Shown: positions 25,904-34,418 of the stretch, in pieces
Layout of the letters: the number at the start of each line of letters is the position of its first letter
Position numbering within the stretch: the first letter of the stretch is position 1
Source of the DNA: Phaeobacter cretensis
GTDB taxonomy: Bacteria; Pseudomonadota; Alphaproteobacteria; Rhodobacterales; Rhodobacteraceae
Direction: 5' to 3'
Assembly: GCF_047372505.1 (NCBI RefSeq)
Contig: NZ_JBKBEU010000001.1
Location: 3,720,001-3,784,000, forward strand
DNA length: 64,000 nucleotides
Position numbers and translations under genes: made by a program
The notes under the pieces: model-generated
The model's database searches: none
What the model was told of the DNA's origin: nothing
Seen by the model: only the letters and a program-made list of their open reading frames with translations

Positions 25904-26983
25904 ATGAGAAAACCTACTTTACACGATGTCGCCGCTGCCGCTGGCGTCAGCTATGCCACCGCAGACAGGGTGCTGAACAGTCGTGGCGGCGTCGCGCAAA
26001 AATCGAAGGATCGCGTCAGGACAGCCATCGCTGAACTGGGCTATCAGCGCGATATAACCGCCGCCAATCTGTCACGCCGACGTCAGTACAAATTCGCCTT
26101 CTTGTTGCCCGTTGCAGGTGAGGGGTTCTTTTCCGCGCTACGGGATGTGTTGACCCGTGATCTGACCGCCCGAACCCAAGCTCGCCAACAGATTACTATT
26201 ATCGATCTACCAGCCTTTGATCCGTCAGCGCTGGTCCGCGCCCTCGATCAATGTGCCTTAGGGAAATACGATGGCGTCTGCCTCGTCGCGGTCGAGGATC
26301 GGGCAGTTGAGAGCGCCTTAATCCGCTTGCGGGCGCAGGGTGTCGCCATAGTCACATTGGTCGCCGACAGCGCGCCTACCACGCGCGACGCCTATGTGGG
26401 CATCGACAATCACACAGCAGGGCGCACGGCTGGGGATTTGATGGTTCTTGCCCATCGCGGTGGTCTGGCGAATTTGCAGGGACAAATACTAACAATCACC
26501 GGGAGCTTAAGCGCCCGAGATCATGCGGATCGTTATGCCGGATTTTGCGATGTCGTCTCGGGCAACCTGCAGGTGTTGCCGTCATTGGAAACCGGCGATG
26601 ATCCTGTCTTTCTGGAGCAGGAACTGCGCCGCGTATTGATCGACAACCCTGACATTACCGGGATCTATAATCTGGGCGCCGGAATTCCTGGGCTGGTTGC
26701 CGCGCTCGCGACCTCCAATATGCAGAGCCGTGCCGAGGTAAACCGCCCGGTGGTTATCAGCCATGAGCTCTGTGCCGCGACGCGCGCCGCGGTTGAGCAG
26801 GGCCTCATCGATGCGGTGATTGATCAAAAGCCCGCACAGGAAATCTCCGGCGCGCTGACCACGTTGGTTGCACTCAGCGACGGGCTGCCCATCGACGCTT
26901 CGGCAGGGCAGATTATTCCTGCCGTACATTTCAAGCATAATATGCCCCCGCAGCCTGCGGACGGGCCAGAAGAGGGGGCCTGA
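25904..26983 (+). CDS. LacI-family transcriptional regulator, probable xylose operon repressor
   Basis: 359 residues: an N-terminal LacI helix-turn-helix with hinge helix (residues 3-58, TLHDVAAAAGVSYATADRVL) and a periplasmic-binding-type sensor domain in two lobes (VGIDNHTAGRTAGDLM near 165, YNLGAGIPGLVAALA near 255). It is directly followed by xylA with two bases between, so it is the first gene of the operon. Tandem palindromic operators lie in its upstream region. Release by xylose or xylulose is inferred from the operon. Confidence 0.88.
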   Translation: MRKPTLHDVAAAAGVSYATADRVLNSRGGVAQKSKDRVRTAIAELGYQRDITAANLSRRRQYKFAFLLPVAGEGFFSALRDVLTRDLTARTQARQQITIIDLPAFDPSALVRALDQCALGKYDGVCLVAVEDRAVESALIRLRAQGVAIVTLVADSAPTTRDAYVGIDNHTAGRTAGDLMVLAHRGGLANLQGQILTITGSLSARDHADRYAGFCDVVSGNLQVLPSLETGDDPVFLEQELRRVLIDNPDITGIYNLGAGIPGLVAALATSNMQSRAEVNRPVVISHELCAATRAAVEQGLIDAVIDQKPAQEISGALTTLVALSDGLPIDASAGQIIPAVHFKHNMPPQPADGPEEGA

Positions 26984-26985
26984 CC

Positions 26986-28290
26986 ATGGCTGGCTATTTC
27001 GACGACATCGCACCAATCACCTACAACCCGAATAGCGAAGGCCTGGCCTATCGCCAGTACAACCCGGATGAGGTTGTGATGGGCAAACGGATGGAGGATC
27101 ACCTGCGGTTCGCCGTCTGCTATTGGCATAATTTTGTTTGGGAGGGGAACGACCCTTTTGGCGGCCAGACTTTTGATCGCCCTTGGTTCCCTGCCGATAC
27201 CATGGATCTGGCGCGCGCTAAGGCGGATGCGGCCTTTGACATGTTCCGCATTCTTGGTGTGCCGTATTACAGCTTCCACGATCACGACATCCGCCCCGAA
27301 GGCGCAAGCCTTGCCGAGAGCCACAAGCGCCTGAACCAGATGGGCGATGTCTTTGCGGAGAAAATGGAAAACGGCGGGCCAAAGCTCCTATGGGGGACAG
27401 CCAATATGTTCTCCAATCGCCGCTATATGTCCGGTGCTAGCACTAACCCGGATCCGGATGTCTTTGCGTATTGCGCCTCGACAGTGCGGGCTTGCTTGGA
27501 TCTTACGCACCGCCTGAACGGCGAGAATTATGTGCTCTGGGGCGGTCGCGAGGGGTATGAGACCCTGCTCAACACGGATCTGTCGCGTGAGCTGGAACAG
27601 ATGGGTCGCTTCCTGTCGATGGTGGTAGAGTACAAGCATAAGATCGGCTTCAAAGGCGCGATCCTAATTGAGCCCAAGCCACAGGAGCCGGCCAAGCACC
27701 AGTATGATTACGACGTTGCCACCGTTTATGGCTTTCTCAAACGCTTTGGGCTAGAGGACGAGGTGAAGGTCAATATTGAACAGGGCCACGCGATCCTGGC
27801 CGGCCACAGCTTTGAACATGAAATCGCCTTGGCCAACGCGTTGGGGATTTTTGGCTCCATCGACATGAACCGCAATGATTACCAGTCGGGTTGGGACACT
27901 GATCAATTCCCAAATAATGTGCCGGAGGTGGCGCTGGCTTATTATGAAATCCTGCGCGGCGGTGGCCTTTCCGGCGGAGGGACCAATTTTGACGCCAAGC
28001 TGCGTCGCCAATCGCTCGATGCCGAAGATCTGATTGCGGCCCATGTTGGGGCTATGGATGTCTGCGCCCGTGGCCTGCGGGCTGCTGCAGAGATGCTGGA
28101 GAGCGACGCCTTGGAAGCCAAGCGTCGTGCGCGCTATGCTGGTTGGGAGGCGGAGACTGCCAAAGCCTATTTGGCCGAAGGGGCAACGCTGGAGAGCATC
28201 GCTGATCAGGCCGAGGCAGCGGCGCTGGACCCGCAGCCCGTGTCCGGCCGTCAGGAACAGTTGGAAGCACTGGTTAATCGCTTCGTCTGA
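26986..28290 (+). CDS. xylA: xylose isomerase
   Basis: Interconverts D-xylose and D-xylulose. 434 residues, matching the class II (E. coli-like) size of about 440. The TIM-barrel active-site motifs are present: FHDHDIRPEG near residue 100 with catalytic His and Asp, ILIEPKPQEPAKHQYDYD near 230 with metal-binding Glu, VNIEQGHAILAGHSFEHE near 262, and IDMNRNDYQSGWDTDQFP near 296 with metal-binding Asp residues. It lies in the operon LacI-xylA-xylB. No xylose transporter is present in this stretch. Confidence 0.97.
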   Translation: MAGYFDDIAPITYNPNSEGLAYRQYNPDEVVMGKRMEDHLRFAVCYWHNFVWEGNDPFGGQTFDRPWFPADTMDLARAKADAAFDMFRILGVPYYSFHDHDIRPEGASLAESHKRLNQMGDVFAEKMENGGPKLLWGTANMFSNRRYMSGASTNPDPDVFAYCASTVRACLDLTHRLNGENYVLWGGREGYETLLNTDLSRELEQMGRFLSMVVEYKHKIGFKGAILIEPKPQEPAKHQYDYDVATVYGFLKRFGLEDEVKVNIEQGHAILAGHSFEHEIALANALGIFGSIDMNRNDYQSGWDTDQFPNNVPEVALAYYEILRGGGLSGGGTNFDAKLRRQSLDAEDLIAAHVGAMDVCARGLRAAAEMLESDALEAKRRARYAGWEAETAKAYLAEGATLESIADQAEAAALDPQPVSGRQEQLEALVNRFV

Positions 28291-28316
28291 TCTGACCGCG
28301 GGCATATATACTGGGG

Positions 28317-28336
28317 CAGGCCTATAGGGAGGCCTG
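28317..28336 (+). other. intercistronic hairpin between xylA and xylB
   Basis: CAGGCCT (28317-28323) pairs with AGGCCTG (28330-28336) around a six-base loop. There is no T run, so it probably does not stop transcription fully. It may stabilise the xylA message or tune xylB. Confidence 0.4.
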
Positions 28337-28374
28337 TCCATTCATCCGCCGCGTGCGGTTGGGAGGGGAAAGAT

Positions 28375-29811
28375 ATGTACCTGGGCATTGATCTTGGCAC
28401 ATCGGGACTGCGTGCCTTGTTGACTGATGACACAGGCGTGCCGGTGGCCTCAGCAGAGGCCAGTTATACCGTGCAGAATCCGCATCCAGGCTGGTCAGAA
28501 CAGGATCCGGCACAGTGGCTTGCGGCGTTGGATAGTGCGATGGAGGCGTTACGGGATACCGTCGGCTATAACCAGATACGCGGCATTGCAGTCGCCGGAC
28601 ACATGCACGGTGCGGTGCTGTTGGATGCGATGGATCAGGTGCTGCGTCCCTGTATCCTGTGGAATGACACGCGTTCGGCGGCAGAGGCGACCACTCTGGA
28701 TGCCGCCTCGGGCGTGCGAGATGTAAGCGGCAATATTGTCTTTCCGGGGTTCACCGCACCGAAACTTCTGTGGGTGCAACGCAATGAGCCAGAGATTATT
28801 GCAAAGACGGCCAAGGTTCTACTGCCCGCAGCTTATATGAACCTACACCTAACCGGTCGTCACGTCGCCGATATGTCAGACAGCGCCGGCACATCCTGGC
28901 TGGATGTTGGTGCGCGGGAATGGTCAGAGAAGTTACTAGAGGCGGGGCATATGCGCCGCGATCAGATGCCTGATCTGGTCGAGGGGAGCGCACGTGCCGG
29001 GGAATTACGCGCCGATCTGGCCACACGCTGGGGGCTTTCCGGGGCGGTTACGGTTGCTGGTGGTGCGGGCGACAATGCGGCTGCTGCTTGTGGCACCGGG
29101 GTCATGGCGCCGGGGCAGGGGTTTGTGTCGCTTGGCACCTCGGGGGTGGTGCTGACGGCGCGCGATGGGTTTCACCCGAATCCGGAAACTGCGGTCCATA
29201 CCTTCTGCCATGCGATCCCTGACCGGTGGTATCAGATGGGCGTGATGCTCTCTGCCACTGATTGCATGAATTGGCTGGGGCGCATCACCGGCCGCAGTCC
29301 TGCTGATCTGACAGCGGGGCTGGGCGATAAGCTGAGCGCACCGGGAGAGGTTAAGTTTCTGCCCTACCTATCCGGTGAGCGGACGCCACATAATTCTGCG
29401 GCGTTGCGGGGTGGGTTTCAGGGGTTGTCCGTCTTGACCACGGCTGAAGACATGGCCATCGCAGTGATGGAGGGCGTCTGTTACGGGCTCCGCGATTGCC
29501 TTGAGGCGTTGCGCAGTACCGGTGCTGAACTTAACAGCTGTCTGGTGATTGGGGGTGGCAGCAAGTCAGACTATTGGGTCAAACTGCTCGCCACTATTCT
29601 GGATCTGCCGTTGAAACTGCCGCACGGGGGTGAGTTCGGCGCGGCCCTTGGTGCTGCACGCTTGGCGCGTCTGGCGGTAACCGGAGAAAATCCGGTTGAC
29701 GTCATTCGCGCCCCAGAGATTGCGGGAACTGTTTATCCTGATCCATCTCTTCGAAACGGGTTCAAAGCAGGATATGCAGACTTTCGTACACAGGTGGCCG
29801 GATTGACCTGA
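28375..29811 (+). CDS. xylB: xylulokinase
   Basis: Phosphorylates D-xylulose to xylulose 5-phosphate for the pentose phosphate pathway. 478 residues, FGGY carbohydrate kinase family: phosphate motif YLGIDLGTSGLRALL at the start, sugar-binding HGAVLLD and WNDTRSAAEA near residue 95, catalytic Asp in VAGGAGDNAAAACG near 225, and C-terminal ATP-binding VIGGGSKSDYW near 390. GGGAGGGGAAAG before ATG is a strong ribosome binding site. It is the third gene of the xylose operon. Confidence 0.95.
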   Translation: MYLGIDLGTSGLRALLTDDTGVPVASAEASYTVQNPHPGWSEQDPAQWLAALDSAMEALRDTVGYNQIRGIAVAGHMHGAVLLDAMDQVLRPCILWNDTRSAAEATTLDAASGVRDVSGNIVFPGFTAPKLLWVQRNEPEIIAKTAKVLLPAAYMNLHLTGRHVADMSDSAGTSWLDVGAREWSEKLLEAGHMRRDQMPDLVEGSARAGELRADLATRWGLSGAVTVAGGAGDNAAAACGTGVMAPGQGFVSLGTSGVVLTARDGFHPNPETAVHTFCHAIPDRWYQMGVMLSATDCMNWLGRITGRSPADLTAGLGDKLSAPGEVKFLPYLSGERTPHNSAALRGGFQGLSVLTTAEDMAIAVMEGVCYGLRDCLEALRSTGAELNSCLVIGGGSKSDYWVKLLATILDLPLKLPHGGEFGAALGAARLARLAVTGENPVDVIRAPEIAGTVYPDPSLRNGFKAGYADFRTQVAGLT

Positions 29812-30323
29812 CGTCAGCGCGCGGTTGCACATCACGCGATAGGGGGCGGCCGAATCGCTGCCGCAGGATGATCCCACAACAAGTTGCCTCAAATTCGTCA
29901 CATTGTTGCGTGTGATAGGACAACACGCTGCTATAGCAGCTTGATCGTTTGCGAGATGTGCAGCGCTGGCGAGATATCGCGCATGTGTTGATTGTTCCCA
30001 TTCTGCGAACAGCCTCTGCAGGAATGCGCAGGTTTGGCCGCTGGCTCGCGCCGAAACTGGAAACAATCGCCGGAAAACACCTTTCAACCACGCGCGAACT
30101 GGGCGTTTGCCTTGGTGGTTGCTCTCGAGTGATTAAGATTTTGTTCTTTTTTAGGCATATCTCCGTGACTATGGTGATGACAACGCTGCCGAATAATTGT
30201 CGGCGCTCTCTTCATTGCTGCGCTTCGCGGTGTGGCACCAATAAACAAAAAAAGAACAGGCCATCGGCCGGTTGCAGGACCTCTGTGACCGGGGTGGTTG
30301 GACTATATCGACGGAGATTTGAG
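29812..30323. other. 512-base stretch without a confident gene
   Basis: Nothing coding is supported. It contains GCTGCTATAGCAGC (29927-29940), a perfect 14-base palindrome, and the weaker inverted pair GCGTGT...ACACGC around 29909-29928. An open frame continuous with the Hint gene extends upstream through this stretch, but its product is Cys/Arg-rich and unlike the family, so I treat it as noncoding. Confidence 0.4.
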
Positions 30324-30914
30324 TTGCCCTGTTTTACGCCCGGGACCACACTAGCAACCCCCTTTGGCGCTTGCGCCGTCGAAGACCTGAACGTGGGAGA
30401 CCGCGTGGTAACCCGTGACAATGGGTTGCAGACCATTCGCTGGATCGGTCACCGGCAATTGGATAGCAACGCATTGCAGACCGCTGCGCATTTGCAGCCT
30501 GTGCTGATCGCCGAAGGCGCGCTCGGCAATGGCATGCCGGAGCGTGATCTGTTGCTAAGCCCCAACCATCGTGTGCTGATCAGCAATGACAAAACAGCGT
30601 TTTACTTCGAAGATCGCGAAATTCTGGTGGCTGCAAAACACCTGACCGGATTGTCCGGCGTGGATGCGGTTGAGACGACGTTTATTGAGTATATCCATTT
30701 TGTTTGCGACAATCATGAGGTGGTATCCGCTGGTGGCGCGTGGATCGAGTGTTTCCAGCCTGCAGATCAATCCGAGCGCGGATTGGACCGCGCCCAGCGA
30801 AACGAGGTGCTGGCGCTGTTCCCCGACCTGTCGGCCCAGCAGCCGGTGACGGATTTTACGCCCCGAAAACGTGAGGGCAGCACAAAGGCAGATGCGCAGT
30901 GGTTTATCCACTGA
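30324..30914 (+). CDS. Hint-domain (hedgehog/intein) protein
   Basis: A Hint domain begins CFTPGTTLATPFGACAVEDL, with the nucleophilic Cys near the very start, and continues LNVGDRVVTRDNGLQTIRWIG, LSPNHRVLI and HFVCDNHEVVSAGG. Hint domains self-splice or self-cleave; roseobacters carry many such proteins, often in secreted calcium-binding or type I-exported proteins, with roles mostly unknown. TTG 30324 has GGAG eight bases upstream and puts the Cys at residue 3 of a 196-residue protein. The frame is open further upstream, so the start is uncertain and a truncated N-terminal partner domain is possible. Confidence 0.65.
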   Translation: MPCFTPGTTLATPFGACAVEDLNVGDRVVTRDNGLQTIRWIGHRQLDSNALQTAAHLQPVLIAEGALGNGMPERDLLLSPNHRVLISNDKTAFYFEDREILVAAKHLTGLSGVDAVETTFIEYIHFVCDNHEVVSAGGAWIECFQPADQSERGLDRAQRNEVLALFPDLSAQQPVTDFTPRKREGSTKADAQWFIH

Positions 30915-30926
30915 CAATAGGGGTGG

Positions 30927-31553
30927 TCAATCTATCTCGGTGCTCGTCTGACTGGCGCGCCACGCGGCCCATGCTTCTGGTGTGTCCAGATCGGTAAGCG
31001 CATGCTCATTGGGCAGTGGCACTGGTATGATGTGCTCGCCCTGTTTCTGAGCTCGTTGCAGAATGGCGCGCGCGCCTTGATCCCAGCGCAGCTGGATCAG
31101 ATCTGCGAAATAGCGATTTGGAAAAACCACCGGATGGCCAAAGCGGCCATCCGCGGCGGTAGCGCGGATAATCTTGTCGGGCTTGTCGCTGGCCGCCGCA
31201 ATGACTTGTGCCAGATCGGCGGCTGACAGCTCGGGCATATCAGCCGGGACGATCATCACCGCATCGAAGTCTCGCGATAAGCCCATGACACCGCCTCGAA
31301 TGGACATGCCCATACCGTCTTTGGCATTTGCGACATAGACGGGGGTAACCTTTGGACAATGCGTGCGAAGCAACTCAGAACGTGGATGCTCCGGGTTGGG
31401 TAGAGTGACGTAGCAATCCTGACCTGTGGATAATGCGGTCCCGCAAATCCTAGCGAGCAGGGGGATATTGTCTATCTCTTCTAGCAGCTTATCGCGCCCG
31501 CGCATCCGGGTCGAACCGCCTGCGGCAAGGATAAGAGTGGCGATGGCAGTCAT
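30927..31553 (-). CDS. MobA/MocA-like nucleotidyltransferase family protein
   Basis: 208 residues from ATG 31553; an upstream in-frame start at 31592 adds residues before the family motif. The N-terminal LILAAGGSTRMRGRDKLLE is the NTP-binding signature of molybdenum-cofactor cytidylyl/guanylyltransferases and related sugar-nucleotide enzymes. VMIVPADMPELSAADL near residue 95 holds the metal-binding Asp, and RFGHPVVFPNRYF near 140 is the MocA-type ending. A role in attaching CMP or GMP to molybdopterin is likely. No xanthine or CO dehydrogenase genes are adjacent. Confidence 0.82.
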   Translation of the reverse strand: MTAIATLILAAGGSTRMRGRDKLLEEIDNIPLLARICGTALSTGQDCYVTLPNPEHPRSELLRTHCPKVTPVYVANAKDGMGMSIRGGVMGLSRDFDAVMIVPADMPELSAADLAQVIAAASDKPDKIIRATAADGRFGHPVVFPNRYFADLIQLRWDQGARAILQRAQKQGEHIIPVPLPNEHALTDLDTPEAWAAWRASQTSTEID

Positions 31554-31766
31554 ATAGGTGCCTCCCCGGCGCCAGGCCGGGCTTACGAACACCTGCGGCT
31601 GTGGTATTTTTAGCCAGAAAAGGAGGCGGGTCCAGCGAAAGACACGCAGAAAGGTCAGTTATACTGACGGGATGTTTCGCCTGCGAAACAATGTGACCGG
31701 AGTTTGACCCATCTGTTGCACGAGAAGCGACCGTCTGCGTGCGCAGAGCTGGCAACAGTGGGAGAA

Positions 31767-31789
31767 ACGGGTCAGAGGTGCTGACCCGT
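31767..31789. terminator. intrinsic terminator after the dehydrogenase gene
   Basis: ACGGGTCAG (31767-31775) pairs perfectly with CTGACCCGT (31781-31789) around a five-base loop. Minus-strand transcripts leave it into TTCTCCC, plus-strand ones into CTTGTTTG. It lies ten bases past the stop of the 805-residue dehydrogenase. Confidence 0.7.
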
Positions 31790-31798
31790 CTTGTTTGA

Positions 31799-34216
31799 TT
31801 AGCCACGCATCCGAGCGCCGTCGGCGTCAAACAGTGGTGTCGTGATCAATCGCGCAGGGCGCATTTTTCCAAGGATTTCGATTTCAACCTCCAGGCCATC
31901 CTGCGCCAAGGTCCTTGGGATCAGGCCAAGGGCGACAGAGACCTGTGCATGATGCGAGTAGCCGCCGGAGGTGCAGAAACCAACGACTGAACCATCGTGC
32001 CAGATCGGTTCATAGGCGGTGACATCCGTGTCTTCAGCCTCCACAACAAAGGCGCAGAGGGTGCGGGCCGCACCTGCAGTGCGTTCTGCTTCGGCCGCGG
32101 AACGCCCAATGAAATCAACGTTTTTCTTGAAAGAGATAAAGCGGTCCAACCCGGTTTCAGCGGCTGTATAGTCGGGTGAAAATTCCGACAGCCAAGAACC
32201 AAAGAACTTATCCAGCCGGAGCGACATCATCGCCCGCATGCCAAAGGGTTTCATCCCATGCGGCTGTCCTGCGGCCCATAGGGTATTCCAAAGCGCGCGT
32301 TGTGAAGGCAGGTCACAGTAGATCTCATAGCCGAGATCACCGGTATAGCTGACCCGCTGGACGATGCAGCTGGCCATGCCCACTGTCAGGCGACGGACAT
32401 CCAGAAACCGCATGTCTGAGATGTCGACCCGTGTGCAGGCCTGCAAAACCTCCCGTGCATTCGGGCCTGCGATCTGAAAGCCGTTGGTGGTGTCGGAGAT
32501 ATTCTGGATCCGCACCCCATCGCTTTGGTTCTGAAGGAACCAACGCATGTGATAGGCTTGTGAGCCATAGGAGGCGGTGAGCTGGAAATCTTCTTCACCA
32601 AGGCAGGAGATGGTGAAATCACCGATCAGACGGCCTTTGGGTGACAACATTGGAGTCAGTGACAGGCGGCCCTGCTGCGGCACGCGGCCCGCCATGATGC
32701 GGTCAAGCCATGCACGGGAGCCGGCTCCGGTGATGCGGTACTTTCCGAAATTATGCACTTCGTTGATGCCGACTGCTTCACGCACGGCTTTGACTTCGCG
32801 TGCGGTGGCCTCAAACGCGTTGGAGCGGCGGAAGGACGGTGTCTCATATCTCGGCTCATCGCCGGTGGCGAAGTAGTTGGGCACCTCCAGCCCATACTGT
32901 TGGCCCCAAACCGCGCCCATCCCGTCAAAGACGTCGTACATCGGTGTGGTGCGGAACGGGCGGGCGGCAGGAAGTTCTTCGTTGGGATATGAGACCGAGA
33001 AGCGGCGCTGGTAGTTCTCAATCACCTTGGGCCTTGTGTAGCCGGGGGTGATCCAATCGCCAAATCGGGCGGTGTCCATTGCAAAGGTGTCACGCTCGCA
33101 TTCGCCCTCGACCATCCATTGCGCCAGCATCAGGCCGACACCGCCGCCCTGGCTGAAGCCGGCCATAACGGCACAGGCGGACCAATAGTTGCGCATGCCA
33201 GGTACGGGACCGACCAGCGGGTTGCCGTCGGGGGCAAAGGTGAAGGGGCCGTGGATTACCGATTTTACGCCAGCGCGTTCCAGTGCGGGGAAGCGTTTGT
33301 AGGCAAAGGCGATGCTGTCTTCGATCTTGTCGAAATCATCCGGCAATAGCTCATGCCCAAAATTCCATGGCGTGCCGTCAACGGCCCAGGGTTTGCAAGG
33401 TTGTTCATAGAAGCCAATACACAGGCCGCGACCCTCTTGTCTGAGATAGCTTTCTCCGGCCGGATCCATCACATGCGGGTGTTCACCGCCGCCGTCGATG
33501 ATCTGGGCGATTTCGGGCACTTCATCGGTGACGATATATTGGTGTTCCATTGGGTGCAGCGGGAAGTAGATACCCGCCATGGCACCAACCTCGCGTGCCC
33601 AGAGACCACCTGCATTAACGATATGTTCGGCATGTATTGTGCCTTTGTCGGTGACCACATCCCATGTGCCATCGGGGCGCTGGTTGGTCTCGGTCACCTT
33701 GCAGTGGGTTTCGATCGTGGCGCCGCCCATACGCGCAGCTTTGGCATAGGCGTGAGTGGTGCCAGAAGGATCAAGGTGGCCATCAAGAGGGTCATAGAGT
33801 CCGCCGACAATACCATCGATATTGGTCACGGGTGCGATGTTCCGGATCTCTTCAGGAGAGACGATTTCGGTTTCGAGTCCCATGAACCGGTGTTTGGCGC
33901 GCTCCGCCTTCAACATATCAAAGCGGTCTTTGTCCTCGGCCAAAGTAACGCCGCCGACATGGTGAAGGCCGCAGGACATGCCGGTGATTTCTTCCAGCTC
34001 TTTATACAGACGGATGGTATAGCCCTGAAGGGCGGCCATATTGGTGTCGCCATTGAGCGTGTGAAAGCCGCCTGCTGCGTGCCAGGTGGAGCCTGAGGTC
34101 AGCTCGGAGCGTTCCAGCAGCATGACGTCGGACCAGCCCAGCTTTGTCAGATGATAAAGCACTGAGCAGCCCACAACGCCGCCACCGATCACTGCTACCC
34201 GTGTTGTCGTCTTCAT
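31799..34216 (-). CDS. FAD-dependent dimethylglycine/sarcosine dehydrogenase-like protein with GcvT domain
   Basis: 805 residues in two parts. The N-terminal half (1-400) is a DAO-type FAD oxidoreductase (VAVIGGGVVGCSVLYHL, then SGSTWHAAGGFHTLNG, where the His is the covalent-FAD position of dimethylglycine and sarcosine dehydrogenases). The C-terminal half (about 430-800) is an aminomethyltransferase GcvT fold (YTGDLGYEIYCDLPSQ, GLDRFISFKK) that transfers the one-carbon unit to tetrahydrofolate. The substrate is probably dimethylglycine, sarcosine or another N-methyl amine, which links to breakdown of glycine betaine. The gene stands alone between terminators and its partners are not visible. 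Confidence 0.85.
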   Translation of the reverse strand: MKTTTRVAVIGGGVVGCSVLYHLTKLGWSDVMLLERSELTSGSTWHAAGGFHTLNGDTNMAALQGYTIRLYKELEEITGMSCGLHHVGGVTLAEDKDRFDMLKAERAKHRFMGLETEIVSPEEIRNIAPVTNIDGIVGGLYDPLDGHLDPSGTTHAYAKAARMGGATIETHCKVTETNQRPDGTWDVVTDKGTIHAEHIVNAGGLWAREVGAMAGIYFPLHPMEHQYIVTDEVPEIAQIIDGGGEHPHVMDPAGESYLRQEGRGLCIGFYEQPCKPWAVDGTPWNFGHELLPDDFDKIEDSIAFAYKRFPALERAGVKSVIHGPFTFAPDGNPLVGPVPGMRNYWSACAVMAGFSQGGGVGLMLAQWMVEGECERDTFAMDTARFGDWITPGYTRPKVIENYQRRFSVSYPNEELPAARPFRTTPMYDVFDGMGAVWGQQYGLEVPNYFATGDEPRYETPSFRRSNAFEATAREVKAVREAVGINEVHNFGKYRITGAGSRAWLDRIMAGRVPQQGRLSLTPMLSPKGRLIGDFTISCLGEEDFQLTASYGSQAYHMRWFLQNQSDGVRIQNISDTTNGFQIAGPNAREVLQACTRVDISDMRFLDVRRLTVGMASCIVQRVSYTGDLGYEIYCDLPSQRALWNTLWAAGQPHGMKPFGMRAMMSLRLDKFFGSWLSEFSPDYTAAETGLDRFISFKKNVDFIGRSAAEAERTAGAARTLCAFVVEAEDTDVTAYEPIWHDGSVVGFCTSGGYSHHAQVSVALGLIPRTLAQDGLEVEIEILGKMRPARLITTPLFDADGARMRG

Positions 34217-34358
34217 CTTACGCCTCTCCCTGGCTGTTTGATCTTATTCTGTACAGATGTGTTTAGTAGTCCAGCAAAAACGCGACATGGAATGTCGCAG
34301 GAGAGGCTGTCGCAGGAAATATAGCGCGGCCTCGACGATATATGGTTCGCAAAACGAG

Positions 34359-34388
34359 CAAGGCCGCAGCAACGTGGCTGCGGCCTTG
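34359..34388 (-). terminator. intrinsic terminator after the CorC-type gene
   Basis: CAAGGCCGCAGC (34359-34370) pairs perfectly with GCTGCGGCCTTG (34377-34388) around six bases. On the minus strand it is followed by CTCGTTTTG, 30 bases after the stop of the CBS-domain membrane protein gene. It may also act on plus-strand transcripts. Confidence 0.78.
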
Positions 34389-34418
34389 GCCTTTGTTTGT
34401 GATGTACCGTGCGCTTGC

